Source of the DNA: Bathynomus jamesi
Taxonomy: Eukaryota; Arthropoda; Malacostraca; Isopoda; Cirolanidae
Direction: 5' to 3'
Assembly (NCBI GenBank): GCA_023014485.1
Contig: JAJOZX010005527.1
Coordinates: forward strand, 238,501-302,500
DNA length: 64,000 bases
Shown here: one piece after another, positions 44,855 through 55,566 of the stretch
Layout of the letters: the number at the start of each line of letters is the position of its first letter
How positions within the stretch are numbered: position 1 is the stretch's first letter
The notes under the pieces: model-generated
Seen by the model: the letters and a program-made list of their open reading frames with translations, nothing else
Told to the model about the DNA's origin: nothing
Database searches by the model: none
Translations under genes and position numbers: made by a program

Positions 44855-47800
44855 GGTAGGTTGATTTTCCGCATTTTTTAGATATCGACTTTGGACTAGT
44901 GAGATTGTCAGGGTTTAATATGATAATAACTGACAAAAAATTTCAGATCCCTACTTTTAACCGTTTTTTGAAGAAACCGTTTCAAAAATCGTCAAAAAAT
45001 CGTACCGAAAAATACCGCATTTTCGCAATTTTCGGCCGAAAGAATAATGCCATTTTCATAAAAAAATCCTGAAAAAAGTTGCAATTTTATTGAATAAAAG
45101 TAAAAAAACATGTACAGAGTCAAATAGACACATTTATATCCCAAGATCATCATAATTTTCTCTGTAAGAGCCCTTAGAAGCAAAGGAAGGCCTCATCTGG
45201 CCGCTTAGGGCTTTGGCCAGAATGTGTTTGTGCCTTGATTCGAGTCCATAAACAGTATGGGAAGCTTCAGATGTCAGCTTCACGGCCCTTTCAACACTCT
45301 GAGAATGTGGAGGCAGATCAGGCAGCTCCAGCTTGGTGCCATTCAGCAATGCTTCTTGAAGCTCCTGCTCAGAAAAGTTTTCTGTGAGAGCAGGTTCACA
45401 GATGCCACTTTGAGAAAGGTTGATTAGCTCTGACCACTGGGTAGCTTCAATGTTGATGGCTGTGATCTTCTTCAGCCTCTTCTCGGCTGGCTTCCCACTT
45501 CTGAAAGAATAATAATTAATTTATTTTTTATTCCAGCTTAAGATTTAATCCCTATTAGTCTCAGAATTGCTGATTTAATTTAACTTAAATTGAAAAAAAA
45601 AAAACCGAGTTCTATAAATCCCCATAATCGAATTTTTTTTCAGAAAGAAGGTAAGATTATTTCCATTATCAGAGGGGAGGGGGGGAATTGGGATAAGAAA
45701 ATGTGAAAAAAAATTCGATTATGGGGATTTATAGAACTCGGGCCTTTTTTTTAGCAAATAAATCCACATAATCAAATTTTTTTTAACATTTTTTAAATTA
45801 ATAAATGCTTACCTGACGGACAGAATTTTCATGAGAGCAGCTTCTCTCACTTCCAAGTCATCAGACTTCATCATGGAGTACAGCACATTCTCGGGCAGCA
45901 AGGCAAAAGCACTGTACTTCAGGTTCTTGAAAGCAACACCCTGGATTTCTTCAGACTGCTGCTTGATCATCTGGATCATGTTGAAGATGTACAGCTGCTG
46001 ATTGTGGAACTTGCTGTCCCTTTTGATCTCAAACCAACTAACTGCATACACTTCCACAATGAACTTGATGGCCTGGTAAAGCTTATCCTGTAGTTCTGGA
46101 GGGTAAGCACCTCTGGTCCACAGACACATCAATCTAATTGCCAAAGTCAACCATCTTGCATGGTTTAATGGTCCAATTTTCCAGGCAGCAAATCTTGGTT
46201 GACTTTGCCCCTGGAAATTCCAAGCACATACTCCAAAAGAAGCCTCTGGTCGCCACTGAAATCATCAGTGTCTCATCAGCAAATTCCATGTCATCCAGGG
46301 GGCCACTGAGTTTGGTGAATTCCACTTGTGTCAGATCTTGGTAGTCAATTTCACAGAGTTTTCCCAGCGGACCAGTGAAAGCAGTGGGACTTTTGGTACT
46401 GCCATCAAGATGCTTGAAAACAGCTCTGAAAGGAAGCTCATTCTGATGGAGTGAACAGCCAATGGTGTGCAATTTCCGCTCAATTTTATTTTCCAGAGCT
46501 GTTACAAGGCCTCCCTCCCAGCCAGTGTTTGTATTTGTGTTGTCAAGGAGGACAGCTTTCAGGGTATGAACACTGTTAAACTCCTCCAAGATAGTAGCAA
46601 CTTCTTCACCAAGAAGAACTCCAGTCGCACATTTAATTGGGATGACTCTGTGAGTAAGATATGTTCCACTTTCAGTTCCCGGTTCCTTTGTGAAAGTCAA
46701 ATGGTACTCTTGTCCCTTTCCTTTCTTCAGCTTAGTCTCCCCATTTTCATCCTTAACTTCTCTGTACAGCAAAGTGTCCTTGTCAACTTTCCCATCAACC
46801 CCAATACAGACTAACTTTTCCAGACCCTCATTGTGCTTTTCATCACTTTTCACTTTCATTCTAGCTTTTTCCCTGTCCATTTTCAATTTATCAACTATTA
46901 TCTGTTTCACATCAAGGCCAGGCTTAAGCAGGTCCATAGCTTGTAAGTCCAGGAGGAAGGCATTAGCAAGACTTGCCCCAAGATTGGAAGAAACATCACC
47001 CCTGATCAGTTCCATGGCATATCTGGGGGTTTTCAAAAAGCTGTAACCTCCACTTGGGTGCCTCCTTGGCTTGAACTCTTCAGCTTCACCACCAGATGGC
47101 TGGAATGAAAATAAAAAATAAATTACTAAAGCGAAAATGGGGGAAAATAGGGGAAAAGGTAGGGAAAAATATGGGTAAAAATCGACGAAAATGGGCGGAA
47201 ATAAGAATAAATTACTAAAGCGAAAATGGGGGAAAAAGGGAGGAAATAGAGACAGAAAGTAGGGATAAATTTGGGTAAAAATGGGATAAGATATAAGAAA
47301 AAAAATATATTACCTCTCCTGATTCTCCTGAGCTGGATTCAAAAGAAATATCTTGTGAAGGTGTGGAAGCAAAAGTGGCCAAATCCACTTCCTGCTGCTG
47401 TTGAATCTGGCTCTGTAATCTTTCTGCTTCACCTGCAGCCCTCTGGTCTCTCTTCACAGCAGCTTTATCCATAGATCCCAGCTGGAAAGAGCCCTTGTGT
47501 CCTATTTTGGCCCTCTAATCTCTCAAGTATTCCCTCTCCTCTACTGGAACCTGAAATATTAAAGTATATTAAATAGCGGATCTAAAATAAGAGATAAAAT
47601 CCTGAAAAAAAATTGATTATTAATTTGTATTACCATGGGGGGGGGAAAGAAGATTACAGGAGGAAAATGCGGATATTTTTCAATTACAAGCATTGAATTT
47701 CCTTCCATTTAAAAGGCACCTAATCGCACTAAGTTAGACCAGTTAAAAGTTAAAAAAAATAATAGCATTACCTTCTTACTGGGAGGACAAGTGCAGATTA

Positions 47801-48645
47801 TGTACTGTGTTTGACAATTTTCTTTCTTGCACTTCACAGCATTGTCATCACAGGGACGAACAGGTAGCTTACAGGTGCAAGCAGAAATGTCAAAAAGTTT
47901 ATCCAGCTTTTCCTCCAGATTCTGCTCCTGGACTGTAAAAAGAGATTTCCTGTTTATGTCTTTTGCTTTTTTGAAGCACACTTTATCCACCAATTTCACT
48001 ACATAATATTCCTCATACAGGGGCCAGCCGCGGGTTCACTGCCTGCCAGATCTCAATCACATCCTTGCTATCATTTTAGCAATATCATAGTCTTTCAAGT
48101 CCGGGTGGCTGTTTTGGAGGAAATAACTGTACTGAATAACTTGGCGGAGGGTAGGAGGCTCTGTTTTATCCAAAGGGGAAGGCTGGTCACTGAATTTTTT
48201 GGCACTTTCACTTCGAGTTAACACTGCAGACTTCTGTTTTTACCCCTTTTTATGAAATATCTGAAAATAAACAATTAATGAACGCATCATAAAATAACTT
48301 AATTTAATACATTTTATAGGTAAATATCATTAAAAAATACAAAATAATACACTAATAAACATCTATAATGCATTTACAATAAGTTTCAAGCATCGTTTTG
48401 TTAAAAAGCCGAATTTTAATTGATTATTTGATGAAATAAGGTCCGATATTTTGTTTGTTACTTTGCGCGAATGCCGCGCGCGCGATTTTACGCGTAAAAT
48501 TCGGCAATTTTACAACTTAAAAATAATTAATAATCCTCAAAAAATACAATCATTTTCACAAATATGAGTTAGTGCAACGTTTTTTATACATTAATACCTT
48601 TCTATCTAGACTAGTCCAAGATCACAGTTCCAAAATTAACCTACC
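44855..48645 (-). mobile_element. TIR DNA transposon, uncharacterised family, copy 1
   Basis: The ends are inverted GGTAGGTTGATTTT at 44855-44868 and AAAATTAACCTACC (one change) at 48632-48645. A GGACTAGTC motif lies about 25-40 bp inside each end. TTAA precedes the left end and TTAC follows the right end, which could be a target duplication with one mutation. Inside is a four-exon gene on the minus strand. The whole unit recurs in opposite orientation at 55567-59474. I cannot place it in a named superfamily. Confidence 0.8.
45134..48260 (-). pseudogene. four-exon transposase-like gene, copy 1
   Basis: Exons on the minus strand are 48260-47772, 47550-47314, 47099-45813 and 45500-45134, all with AG acceptors and GT donors. 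Exon 1 encodes an N-terminal helix region and a cysteine cluster (FDISACTC, then CPPSKK). Exon 3 holds LVCIGVDGKVDK, LLDNTNTNTGWEG, TIGCSLHQNELPF and LNHARWLTLAIRLMCLW. Exon 4 ends with SVERAVKLTSEAS and a TAA. Total coding length is near 790 codons. Lesions: the start ATG seen in copy 2 is AGG here, a TAG follows LRD in exon 2, and a 1-bp deletion in exon 3 near 46.27 kb shifts the frame. The exon 3-4 junction is in frame. A transposase role is inferred from the TIRs and the motif order. Confidence 0.7.
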
Positions 48646-48991
48646 TTACTGAAACATTCCATCAATATTTTAGAAACAGTAAACTACAGAGAAAGAGTAT
48701 CTTTGTCTTCTCCTCTGAACCCTGTCTTCTCCAGAGAACTTAGATTTAAAATAAAATATATTTCTCCGATATGCTACAAGAAGAATCGGGGAATCACCAA
48801 TCACCCAGTAAGTGTTCACAGAATCCTCCGATCGTTACAAAAAGAAATCGGAGTGTAATATCAAAGAACTATTCCAAGTCTCTACACGGTACCAGCTGCC
48901 CCAGAGTGAGAAATCCGTTGTTGCCACCTAATCAGAACTCCCGTCAACCTCGAATCACCCAAGGAGGGTTAATATATATATATATATATAT
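48646..48991. other. non-coding stretch
   Basis: Short unremarkable sequence followed by (TA)n at 48970-48991. No gene was seen. Confidence 0.7.
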
Positions 48992-49030
48992 ATGATGAAT
49001 AAAACCACGAAGGAAAGGAAACACAAAATG

Positions 49031-49070
49031 GTGCTCAAGCGCTTTCGTCTAATGACATCCTCAGGAACAC
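49031..49070 (-). ncRNA. hammerhead ribozyme motif, left arm
   Basis: The exact inverse of the right-arm motif at 49626-49665, with the same stem I, CTGAGGA, GAAA and AGCGCT blocks on the minus strand. Confidence 0.65.
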
Positions 49071-49144
49071 TGAAGTACATAAAAAGGTTAAGCCTATATA
49101 TAGGTTACAGAAAGAAAAAAAAAAGAAAAATAAATAACATACAT

Positions 49145-49179
<35 letters not shown>

Positions 49180-49200
49180 CATACATATCTATATATACAA

Positions 49201-49233
<33 letters not shown>

Positions 49234-49456
49234 CAATAAACAGAGAAGTAAAAATAAAAAAAATTAAAAATTAAAACCTTAAAGGATTACCAGTGAGGCG
49301 TACAGATTTGTAAGGAAAAATATCGATTTTTAGCACAAGATCAAATGGATCTTGTGCTAAAAATCGATATTTTTCCTTACAAATCTGTACGCCTCACTGG
49401 TAATCCTTTAAGGTTTTAATTTTTAATTTTTTTTTTTTTTACTTCTCTGTTTATTG

Positions 49457-49489
<33 letters not shown>

Positions 49490-49506
49490 TTGTATATATA
49501 GATATG

Positions 49507-49551
<45 letters not shown>

Positions 49552-49625
49552 ATGTATGTTATTTATTTTTCTTTTTTTTTTCTTTCTGTAACCTATATAT
49601 AGGCTTAACCTTTTTATGTACTTCA

Positions 49626-49665
49626 GTGTTCCTGAGGATGTCATTAGACGAAAGCGCTTGAGCAC
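49626..49665 (+). ncRNA. hammerhead ribozyme motif, right arm
   Basis: Stem I is GTGTTC (49626-49631) with GAGCAC (49660-49665), six pairs with one G-U. The core is CTGAGGA (49632-49638). Stem II is GTC/GAC around an ATTA loop after one unpaired T. GAAA is at 49650-49653. Stem III is the self-complementary AGCGCT (49653-49658), with cleavage expected after U49659. The extra T before stem II is non-canonical and may weaken activity. Confidence 0.65.
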
Positions 49666-49738
49666 CATTTTGTGTTTCCTTTCCTTCGTGGTTTTATTCA
49701 TCATAAATATTTTTCACGTGTTACCTTCGTGAAATAAT

Positions 49739-49742
<4 letters not shown>

Positions 49743-49788
<46 letters not shown>
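49743..49788. repeat. (TA)n microsatellite
   Basis: About 45 bp of TA between two foldback elements. Confidence 0.95.
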
Positions 49789-49795
<7 letters not shown>

Positions 49796-50280
49796 GACCG
49801 TGCATGGAACAAGAAACTCTTCTGGGAAATGAAAAAACCTCAGCGGGCCATTCTAAGTTCAATCCCATCATGAAACGGACATATTATGTGCTTTGAAATG
49901 TGGACGCTCAATTTTGCTAGTTGAGGTTTAAGTTCTGGTTGTTGGCTAAAAATACAGTAGTTAACCCCTTCATCTTTCATGTATTTAATGCGACGTGAAT
50001 GCAACGAGTCCTTTGCTCTCTTGAGGTTCTAAATATAGTAGGCTAGGTGTAGCTGTAACCCCTAGATCCTGTTCCAAAGCTGGATCCTATCTGCTTTGCA
50101 GATAGCTGGTGAGGGAAGCTATATTTTTGGGGCCTCTTTGCGAGTGACCCATTGCCCACGTCGGGCTAACATCATGAAAAAGAAAAACTATAGTGTTTGT
50201 CATTTACCATTACTTATTCCGACTATAGTGGATTTAATTTTCCCAGAAGAGTTCCTTGTTCCATACACGGTCTGTGTGTA
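49789..50280. mobile_element. short TIR element without coding capacity
   Basis: Inverted ends of about 42 bp: ACACACAGACCGTGCATGGA at the left against TCCATACACGGTCTGTGTGT (minus sense close match) at the right. CTTCTGGGAAA/TTTCCCAGAAG lies further in. A block like GGACCATTCTTCTAAGTTCA occurs both inside near 49839 and just outside at 50300. No reading frame is supported. Confidence 0.6.
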
Positions 50281-50340
50281 TCATGAAAAACTTCAGGGGA
50301 CCATTCTTCTAAGTTCAATCCCACATATATATATATATAT

Positions 50341-50913
50341 ATCTTTTCGGTTTGACGGCCTGTAATATTTTTTAACATTACTTGTTTTTTATTGTCCAGT
50401 TTTAATCGAGGATTTCAAAAATAACATTCATGTTTTAGAGAAACAAATAGTGAGGCAGTTATATGCAATTTAACAAATTTAAAATATATATTTTTAAATT
50501 GTATTGGGATCTTTTTGTTTGACGGCCGTCGGAAAAAAACGAGAAATGGCTACGGAACCGTCAAATTCTAGACTCTACCAACTGGTTACGTTAACTGAAT
50601 GCCCAGTTAGATCAAGTGTACGCCCTTGACGATTGGTTAGGTTAAGTCATGATATTTTCGTTAGTTTACTGTCAAAACAAACGAAAATATCATGACTTAA
50701 CCTAACCAATCGTTATGAGCGTAAAGTTGACCTAAAACTTTCAGGGATTTTGGAATCTTAAAGCGTATATAATATTCTCTAAACTAAAATGTATAACTGC
50801 CTCACTATTTGTTTCACTAAAAAATGAATGTTATTTTGAAATCCTCGATTAAAATTGGACAATAAAAAACAAGTAATGTTAAAAAATATTACAGGCCGTC
50901 AAACCGAAAAGAT
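50341..50913. repeat. 573-bp palindromic MITE-like element
   Basis: The arms begin ATCTTTTCGGTTTGACGGCC and end with its inverse, and further matches continue inward (AACATTACTTGTTTTTTATT, AGTGAGGCAGTTATA). At the centre (50621-50717) a second perfect palindrome, GACGATTGGTTAGGTTAAGT to its inverse, shares its sequence with the inverted repeat pair at 15.4 and 26.0 kb. Confidence 0.7.
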
Positions 50914-50915
50914 CC

Positions 50916-50922
<7 letters not shown>

Positions 50923-50965
<43 letters not shown>
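50923..50965. repeat. (TA)n microsatellite
   Basis: TA run followed by (GT)n to 50992. Confidence 0.95.
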
Positions 50966-50967
<2 letters not shown>

Positions 50968-51300
50968 TGTGTGTGTGTGTGTGTGTGTGTGTAAATGGTA
51001 TTATTATAGTATTACACCCGTCTAACGTCCAGCAATTATTATATGTTCATTAAGTAGATGTTTTAATTCTAAGACACTTTCCTTCTATAGTGTTTCCGTC
51101 GCAAATGCTTCGTTTTCGAGATATAAACATTTTTTTGGTGTGTATCTAGTGTGTGTTCGTACGTTCGTTTGTGTGTTCGTTTGTGTGACCGTTACATGTC
51201 TGCCCAATCACTGCGCTCCATCCATTTCGAATTTGAATTACTTTGCTACCGGAATGGAACACTCATTCCACTCATTTAGAAGTACATTAGGCCTGGCTCT

Positions 51301-51612
51301 GTGATTTATAGTGATTCCTGGGCTGCCTACAAGACTATAAGCGATTTAGGTTACCAGCATTTTGTTATTAATCATTCTAAAAATTTTGTGGATAACGAGA
51401 ATATCGAAATTCACACACAGAATATCGAAAGATTTTGGCGGGATTTAAAGGAATGGGTTAAGAGGCCAGGTATTCGGTCAAATATCTATACCAATACCTG
51501 GCAAGGTATTTATTCATTTCTTCAGTTAAAGACAAGCGAAATCTACTCCAGGAAGAGCCTCAGCCTGCCCCTGCACGTGAATAAGGTAATTCCTGTTTTT
51601 CTTTTAGGTTAG
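51301..51612 (+). pseudogene. Merlin-type transposase, C-terminal half
   Basis: It reads VIYSDSWAAYKTI, with the middle catalytic Asp. INHSKNFVDNEN and HTQNIERFWRDLKEWVKR follow, with the last catalytic Glu in NIERFW. This is the ISXO2-like DDE layout of Merlin/IS1016 transposases. The N-terminal half with the zinc ribbon and the first Asp is absent, and the frame runs into TTAGG-like repeats. Confidence 0.8.
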
Positions 51613-51673
51613 GATATGTTAGGGTAGGATATGTTAGGTTAGGATAGGTTAGGATAGGTTAGGATAGGTTAGG
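51604..51673. repeat. degenerate TTAGG-like array
   Basis: About 70 bp made of TTAGG, TTAGGG and TTAGGATA units, for example GTTAGGATAGGTTAGGATAG. TTAGG is the common arthropod telomere unit, but this array is short, irregular and internal to a transposon relic. Confidence 0.7.
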
Positions 51674-51906
51674 TCAATTTTGAAGGTGAAATTTGTTTTT
51701 CCTATGGTTTTTGATGTGTTTTTTGAACGAATCTGACTTTCAAAACCGTCGGAAATGACTCTTTTTCGATTGCCGGCTGGGGGGGGGAGGGGGTTATCTC
51801 AAAAACGAGTCATTTCCGACGGTTTTGAAGGTCAGATTCGTTCAAAACACACCAGAAACCATAGGAAAGACATAAATTTCACCTCCAAAGGGAGACGGGT
51901 GTAATA

Positions 51907-52447
51907 CCGGGTGTCCGAGAATTATCTGTACAATGTTTGGCTGTTATTAAAAGTCAACCATGAAGTGTAGAAATTCCAGTTTTGTCCCATTTTACAGAGA
52001 ATCTCATTAAGTTTTTTCTGATATCACATTTTGACAAGCAAGACATTTAAAAGCAAGAATCACAGCTGCTATTGAGCGAATTGATGTGGATATGCTGCAG
52101 CGTACATGGCAACATTTGGAGTATCGATTGGATGTTTTGCGAATCACTGATGGTGCACATATCGAATGTTTGTAACAACGTTACTTTAATAAAGAAAACT
52201 TTTGAAATACAGATTCTAAATAATCTTGTTTAAGAATTTTACGTGTGTTATCAAGAATTTTATTAAAAGATGAAATTGTAGAGATAATGTTCGGACACAC
52301 TGGAATTTCTAAAAAACTTGTCAAAACGTGGTATCAGACAAAACTTAATGAGATTCCCTGTAAAATGGGACAACACTGCAATTTCTACACTTCATGGTTG
52401 ACTTTTAATAACAGCCAAAATTGTACAGATAATTCTCGGACACCCTG
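51907..52447 (+). mobile_element. mariner-type element, deleted, with long TIRs
   Basis: The ends CCGGGTGTCCGAGAATTATC and (minus sense) CAGGGTGTCCGAGAATTATC are followed by inverted similarity for about 130 bp. TA flanks both sides (51905-51906, 52448-52449). A full mariner is about 1.3 kb, so most of the gene is deleted. The TA target lies in the right end of the Merlin relic. Confidence 0.75.
52056..52175 (+). pseudogene. mariner-type transposase C-terminus
   Basis: The open frame RITAAIERIDVDMLQRTWQH, then EYRLDVLRITDGAHIECL, ends at TAA 52173-52175. This matches the C-terminal tail of many mariner-like transposases. The catalytic domain is missing. Confidence 0.8.
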
Positions 52448-52449
52448 TA

Positions 52450-53928
52450 CTATAAATTTACCATATAAATTATATATATATTAATAATTATTATTATTAT
52501 TATTAATTATTGAAATAATAAATCCAACAAATTTCACTTATGCATCTCTGTTCTCAAACACTATACACACACAAGTCGAGATGTAAAGCTCCTTTTTGAT
52601 GGTACGCGAGTCTTTGTGCAAACACCTAAACTTTCATTGTCTTAGTCGATTATACAAAAATTGGTGAAAAGGTATTTAATGTTGCAAAATTTTATTTATA
52701 ATCATTAATTCTGCTCGTTAGTTGCGATAAAACTGAACTTAAAATATAAGTGTTGCAATGCAAAAGACAAAGAGAGCCTTTGGAATATAGGTTCTTACCT
52801 TGGATTGGAGGTCATTAAGCTGTCTTGACATAACCGCAGTATCATCATAACCGCGTGTGATGCGAATATGAATTGCTGAGATTTCAGCTTGTTTTCTTAC
52901 TGAGCAAACAATTGCACTAGTTTTACGTAATTACCAGAATTATTTGATGACTCATGTTACGTCAATTTGTCTTTTCAATATTTCGAAATTTTGGTAAAAT
53001 TTCATAATCCAGACGTGACGCAGTTCGTAGACATTCGATAATTACTAACATTACCTAACATATCCTAACCAAAATGACCTAATCTAGCCTAGCCTAACCT
53101 AATTAAACATATTACTAGGCCTAAGCTATTATGAATTTTTCCGAAATTTTTATCAACCTGTTCATTGTACTTATTAATATCATTAAGTTTTCGAAAATCG
53201 TAGCTCATATCTACTGTATTCTTGTATTACCGAAAATATGGAGGTTTTGGGTAGCTCTAACGTGATCGTCGGATACTTCATGTCTCCATATTACTATGTG
53301 TAAACTATCGAGATCATAATATTGACGTCTGGGTGAATTCCAAACATTTTTCTCACTGTTACACAAAACACAAGGCCAACAATATAATTTTCATTGAAGA
53401 CTGTTTCCAACTAAGCACTTTGTCTTGTGATGTTGCATTTGGAGATGGAGACCAAAGTCTTTGCTAGCCTAGCTTATAGTCAGGGAAGAGTAGGGTGTCC
53501 TTTTCAATAATTTCGATTTTCTCATTGTAAGTTCACGATTCAAAATGTTTTATATATCATGTAGTTAATGAAAAATATTTACTTCAACACCATCAGCGTT
53601 TATCTGAAACGTTTCCATTTCCGAAAAAAATATACAGTACAGTACAAATACAAAACGTTTGTTTTTGTAAAAACGCACTTAACACCCAACTCAGACCCAA
53701 TAGTAGGTCAACTAATTTCAGAGTTTACAATTTCAAAGTTGCCAGGTACTTCTAATGAAAAATTAATAAATGATCATAAAAATTGACCAAATGTGCACCG
53801 ATACCCATTTGGTAGACAAGACATAACATACACTAAAAACCTAACTTTACCTAACCTATGCTCGCCTAACCTAAACTTAATCTGACTTAATATAATCGAT
53901 TTTGTGTGTGTATATATATATATACACA
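52450..53928. other. AT-rich non-coding stretch
   Basis: No gene recognised. It contains short CCTAACCTA clusters near 53040-53105 and 53840-53880 and a small (TA)n run at 53911-53924. Confidence 0.6.
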
Positions 53929-54123
53929 CAGGCCCTCTCAGATGTCCAGAGAGGCCCGGGCCACTTCCAGCTTTTGAGGCCCATAGCTAAACCCAATTAT
54001 TACTTTCACTGCAAAACATTATATTCAAACCTGAAAGTTTCTAAATTTGAGGCCCCCCCTTAAGTTTGAGGCCCAGGCCAAATGGCCCTCCTAGCCCCCT
54101 AGCCCCCCCTCTGATAGGCCCTG
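53929..54123. mobile_element. hAT-like MITE, tentative
   Basis: The ends CAGGCCCTCTCAGA and (minus sense) CAGGGCCTATCAGA are imperfect inverted repeats. CAGGG-type ends are typical of hAT elements. The 195-bp interior is GC-rich with GGCCC clusters and non-coding. The flanks are TA-rich, so the 8-bp target duplication cannot be judged. Confidence 0.4.
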
Positions 54124-54133
54124 TATATATATA

Positions 54134-54172
<39 letters not shown>

Positions 54173-54886
54173 GAAATTGTTATGATAGTTGTGTACTCAA
54201 CTACACTACTTTGTTGCATGTTTCTTATTATTATTATTATTATTATTATAAATATTTAAAAAGGAACATTTATAATATCTTCAAATTCCTCTTCAGCGAT
54301 ATTTCTGGTCCACATTCCCATTTTTAAACGTATGAACATGAATACGTGTAAATGTCAAACAACACCTATTATATACCAGGCGAATACTGCTGCAAGTAAT
54401 TAAATGAGAGAGAACCAGGAACCGGGCAGGCACGTATAATAAAACATATTTGAACATGTTAAGGGATGTCGGATGACAACTTCGAGCTAATGTTCGCTTC
54501 GTATGTTAAGGGATGTTTGAGTGAGTGAAATGCGCGTATGATATTAATTGTGTAATTAGTTGCATATTTGGCATTGTAAAAATATACGTATGTAACCAAT
54601 ACAAATTTAAGATCACAAATTTAAGCCCTATTTACTTTTGGGCAACTTATATTTCAGTAAACAAGTTTTAAAATGTAACTTTCCAAAACAGGCCAGAATA
54701 TAGCCAAGTATTGGATGTCTGTGCAGCATTAAAATATCTTAGCCACCTATGAGTGAAAATAGCCAAATTGCATAACAACTGCAAAAATGGTAACTCATCC
54801 AAAGAACATCGTAGCAAAGCTTACTTGATGGCTGTGGTATATTTGTAAATTTATGGTCTCACTGGCTTCTTGATTTCACAAGGTTA

Positions 54887-54937
<51 letters not shown>
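54124..54937. other. non-coding stretch with (TA)n tracts
   Basis: (TA)n at 54124-54163 and 54892-54937 and (TTA)n at 54227-54250. No gene was seen. Confidence 0.7.
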
Positions 54938-54939
<2 letters not shown>

Positions 54940-55012
54940 AAAGAACGACGTTTTGTATAGGAGACTTATCCGCGCAAGATGAGAGCGAAAGAACGAAACA
55001 ATTGAAAAAATG

Positions 55013-55088
55013 AGGTACCCACCCGGGAATCGAACCCGGGATCTTCCGATTGCCGGTCAGACATGCTAACCACTACACCATAGGCCTC
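55013..55088 (-). repeat. tRNA-like sequence, left arm
   Basis: The inverse of the right-arm copy, with the same A box and B box on the minus strand. Confidence 0.6.
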
Positions 55089-55360
55089 ACCCAAACAAAT
55101 GCTCGTAATTCCTCTACATAGCGCAGAAACCAATGCCCCAAAGGGGCACCTCCCGCATGCCGTAACATTTATACATTATAACTGCAAACACACAGTATAA
55201 TTAACGTAAAGAACGACGCTTTATATAGGAGACTTTCCGCGCAAGATGAGAGCGAAAGAACGAAACAATTGAAAAAATGAGGTACGGCATGCGGGAGGTG
55301 CCCCTTTGGGGCATTGGTTTCTGCGCTATGTAGAGGAATTACGAGCATTTGTTTGGGTGA

Positions 55361-55435
55361 GGCCTATGGTGTAGTGGTTAGCATGTCTGACCGGCAATCG
55401 GAAGATCCCGGGTTCGATTCCCGGGTGGGTACCTC
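55361..55435 (+). repeat. tRNA-like sequence, right arm
   Basis: The A box is TGGTGTAGTGG (55367-55377) and the B box is GGTTCGATTCC (55411-55421). The anticodon stem TCTGA/TCGGA encloses the loop CCGGCAA, which would give anticodon GGC but lacks U33. The T stem CCGGG/CCCGG pairs fully. The acceptor stem pairs at only about four positions. It is therefore tRNA-derived rather than a working tRNA gene. Pol III could still transcribe it from the internal boxes. Confidence 0.65.
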
Positions 55436-55566
55436 ATTTTTTCAATTGTTTCGTTCTTTCGCTCTCATCTTGCGCGGATAAGTCTCCTATACAAAGCGTC
55501 GTTCTTTACGTAATTATACTGCGTGTTTGCTGTTATAATGTATATATATATATATATATATATTAG

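Larger units (their letters stand above)
48992..49704. mobile_element. 713-bp palindrome of a Penelope-type ribozyme repeat
   Basis: Two arms of about 355 bp mirror each other around 49348. Both start or end with ATGATGAATAAAACCACGA, and the loop is about 5 bp between GCACAAGATC and GATCTTGTGC. Each arm has one hammerhead motif, AC/TA microsatellites and a common inner block. The right flank 49705-49742 (TTTCACGTGTTACCTTCGTG) continues the family sequence seen at 12763. A head-to-head dimer of a terminal repeat is the simplest reading. Confidence 0.8.
51009..51907 (+). mobile_element. Merlin/IS1016-type transposon relic
   Basis: The inverted ends GTATTACACCCGTCT (51009-51023) and AGACGGGTGTAATAC (51893-51907) bound about 0.9 kb. 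A DDE fragment of the Merlin family lies inside. A hairpin of two 80-bp arms (51681-51760 and 51806-51886, with CCGACGGTTTTGAA shared) fills the right part. The mariner element sits in the TA of the right terminus. Confidence 0.6.
54938..55509. mobile_element. 572-bp foldback element with a tRNA-like sequence in each arm
   Basis: The outer arms GTAAAGAACGACG...GAGGTACCCACCCGGG (plus) and their inverse at the right end mirror each other for about 220 bp. The arm start occurs a third time, in direct orientation, at 55205-55293, beside the loop. Each arm carries a tRNA-like segment in opposite orientation. No protein is encoded. Confidence 0.75.

Noticed and set aside
49035..49661. Tyr/Ile/Cys-rich frames repeated in both palindrome arms
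   Set aside because: They come from TA/CATA microsatellites inside the palindrome.
51604..51673. Telomere or subtelomere
   Set aside because: It is only about 70 bp, irregular and embedded in a transposon relic.
55361..55435. Functional tRNA gene
   Set aside because: U33 is missing and the acceptor stem pairs at only about four positions; the copy is part of a mirrored repeat.
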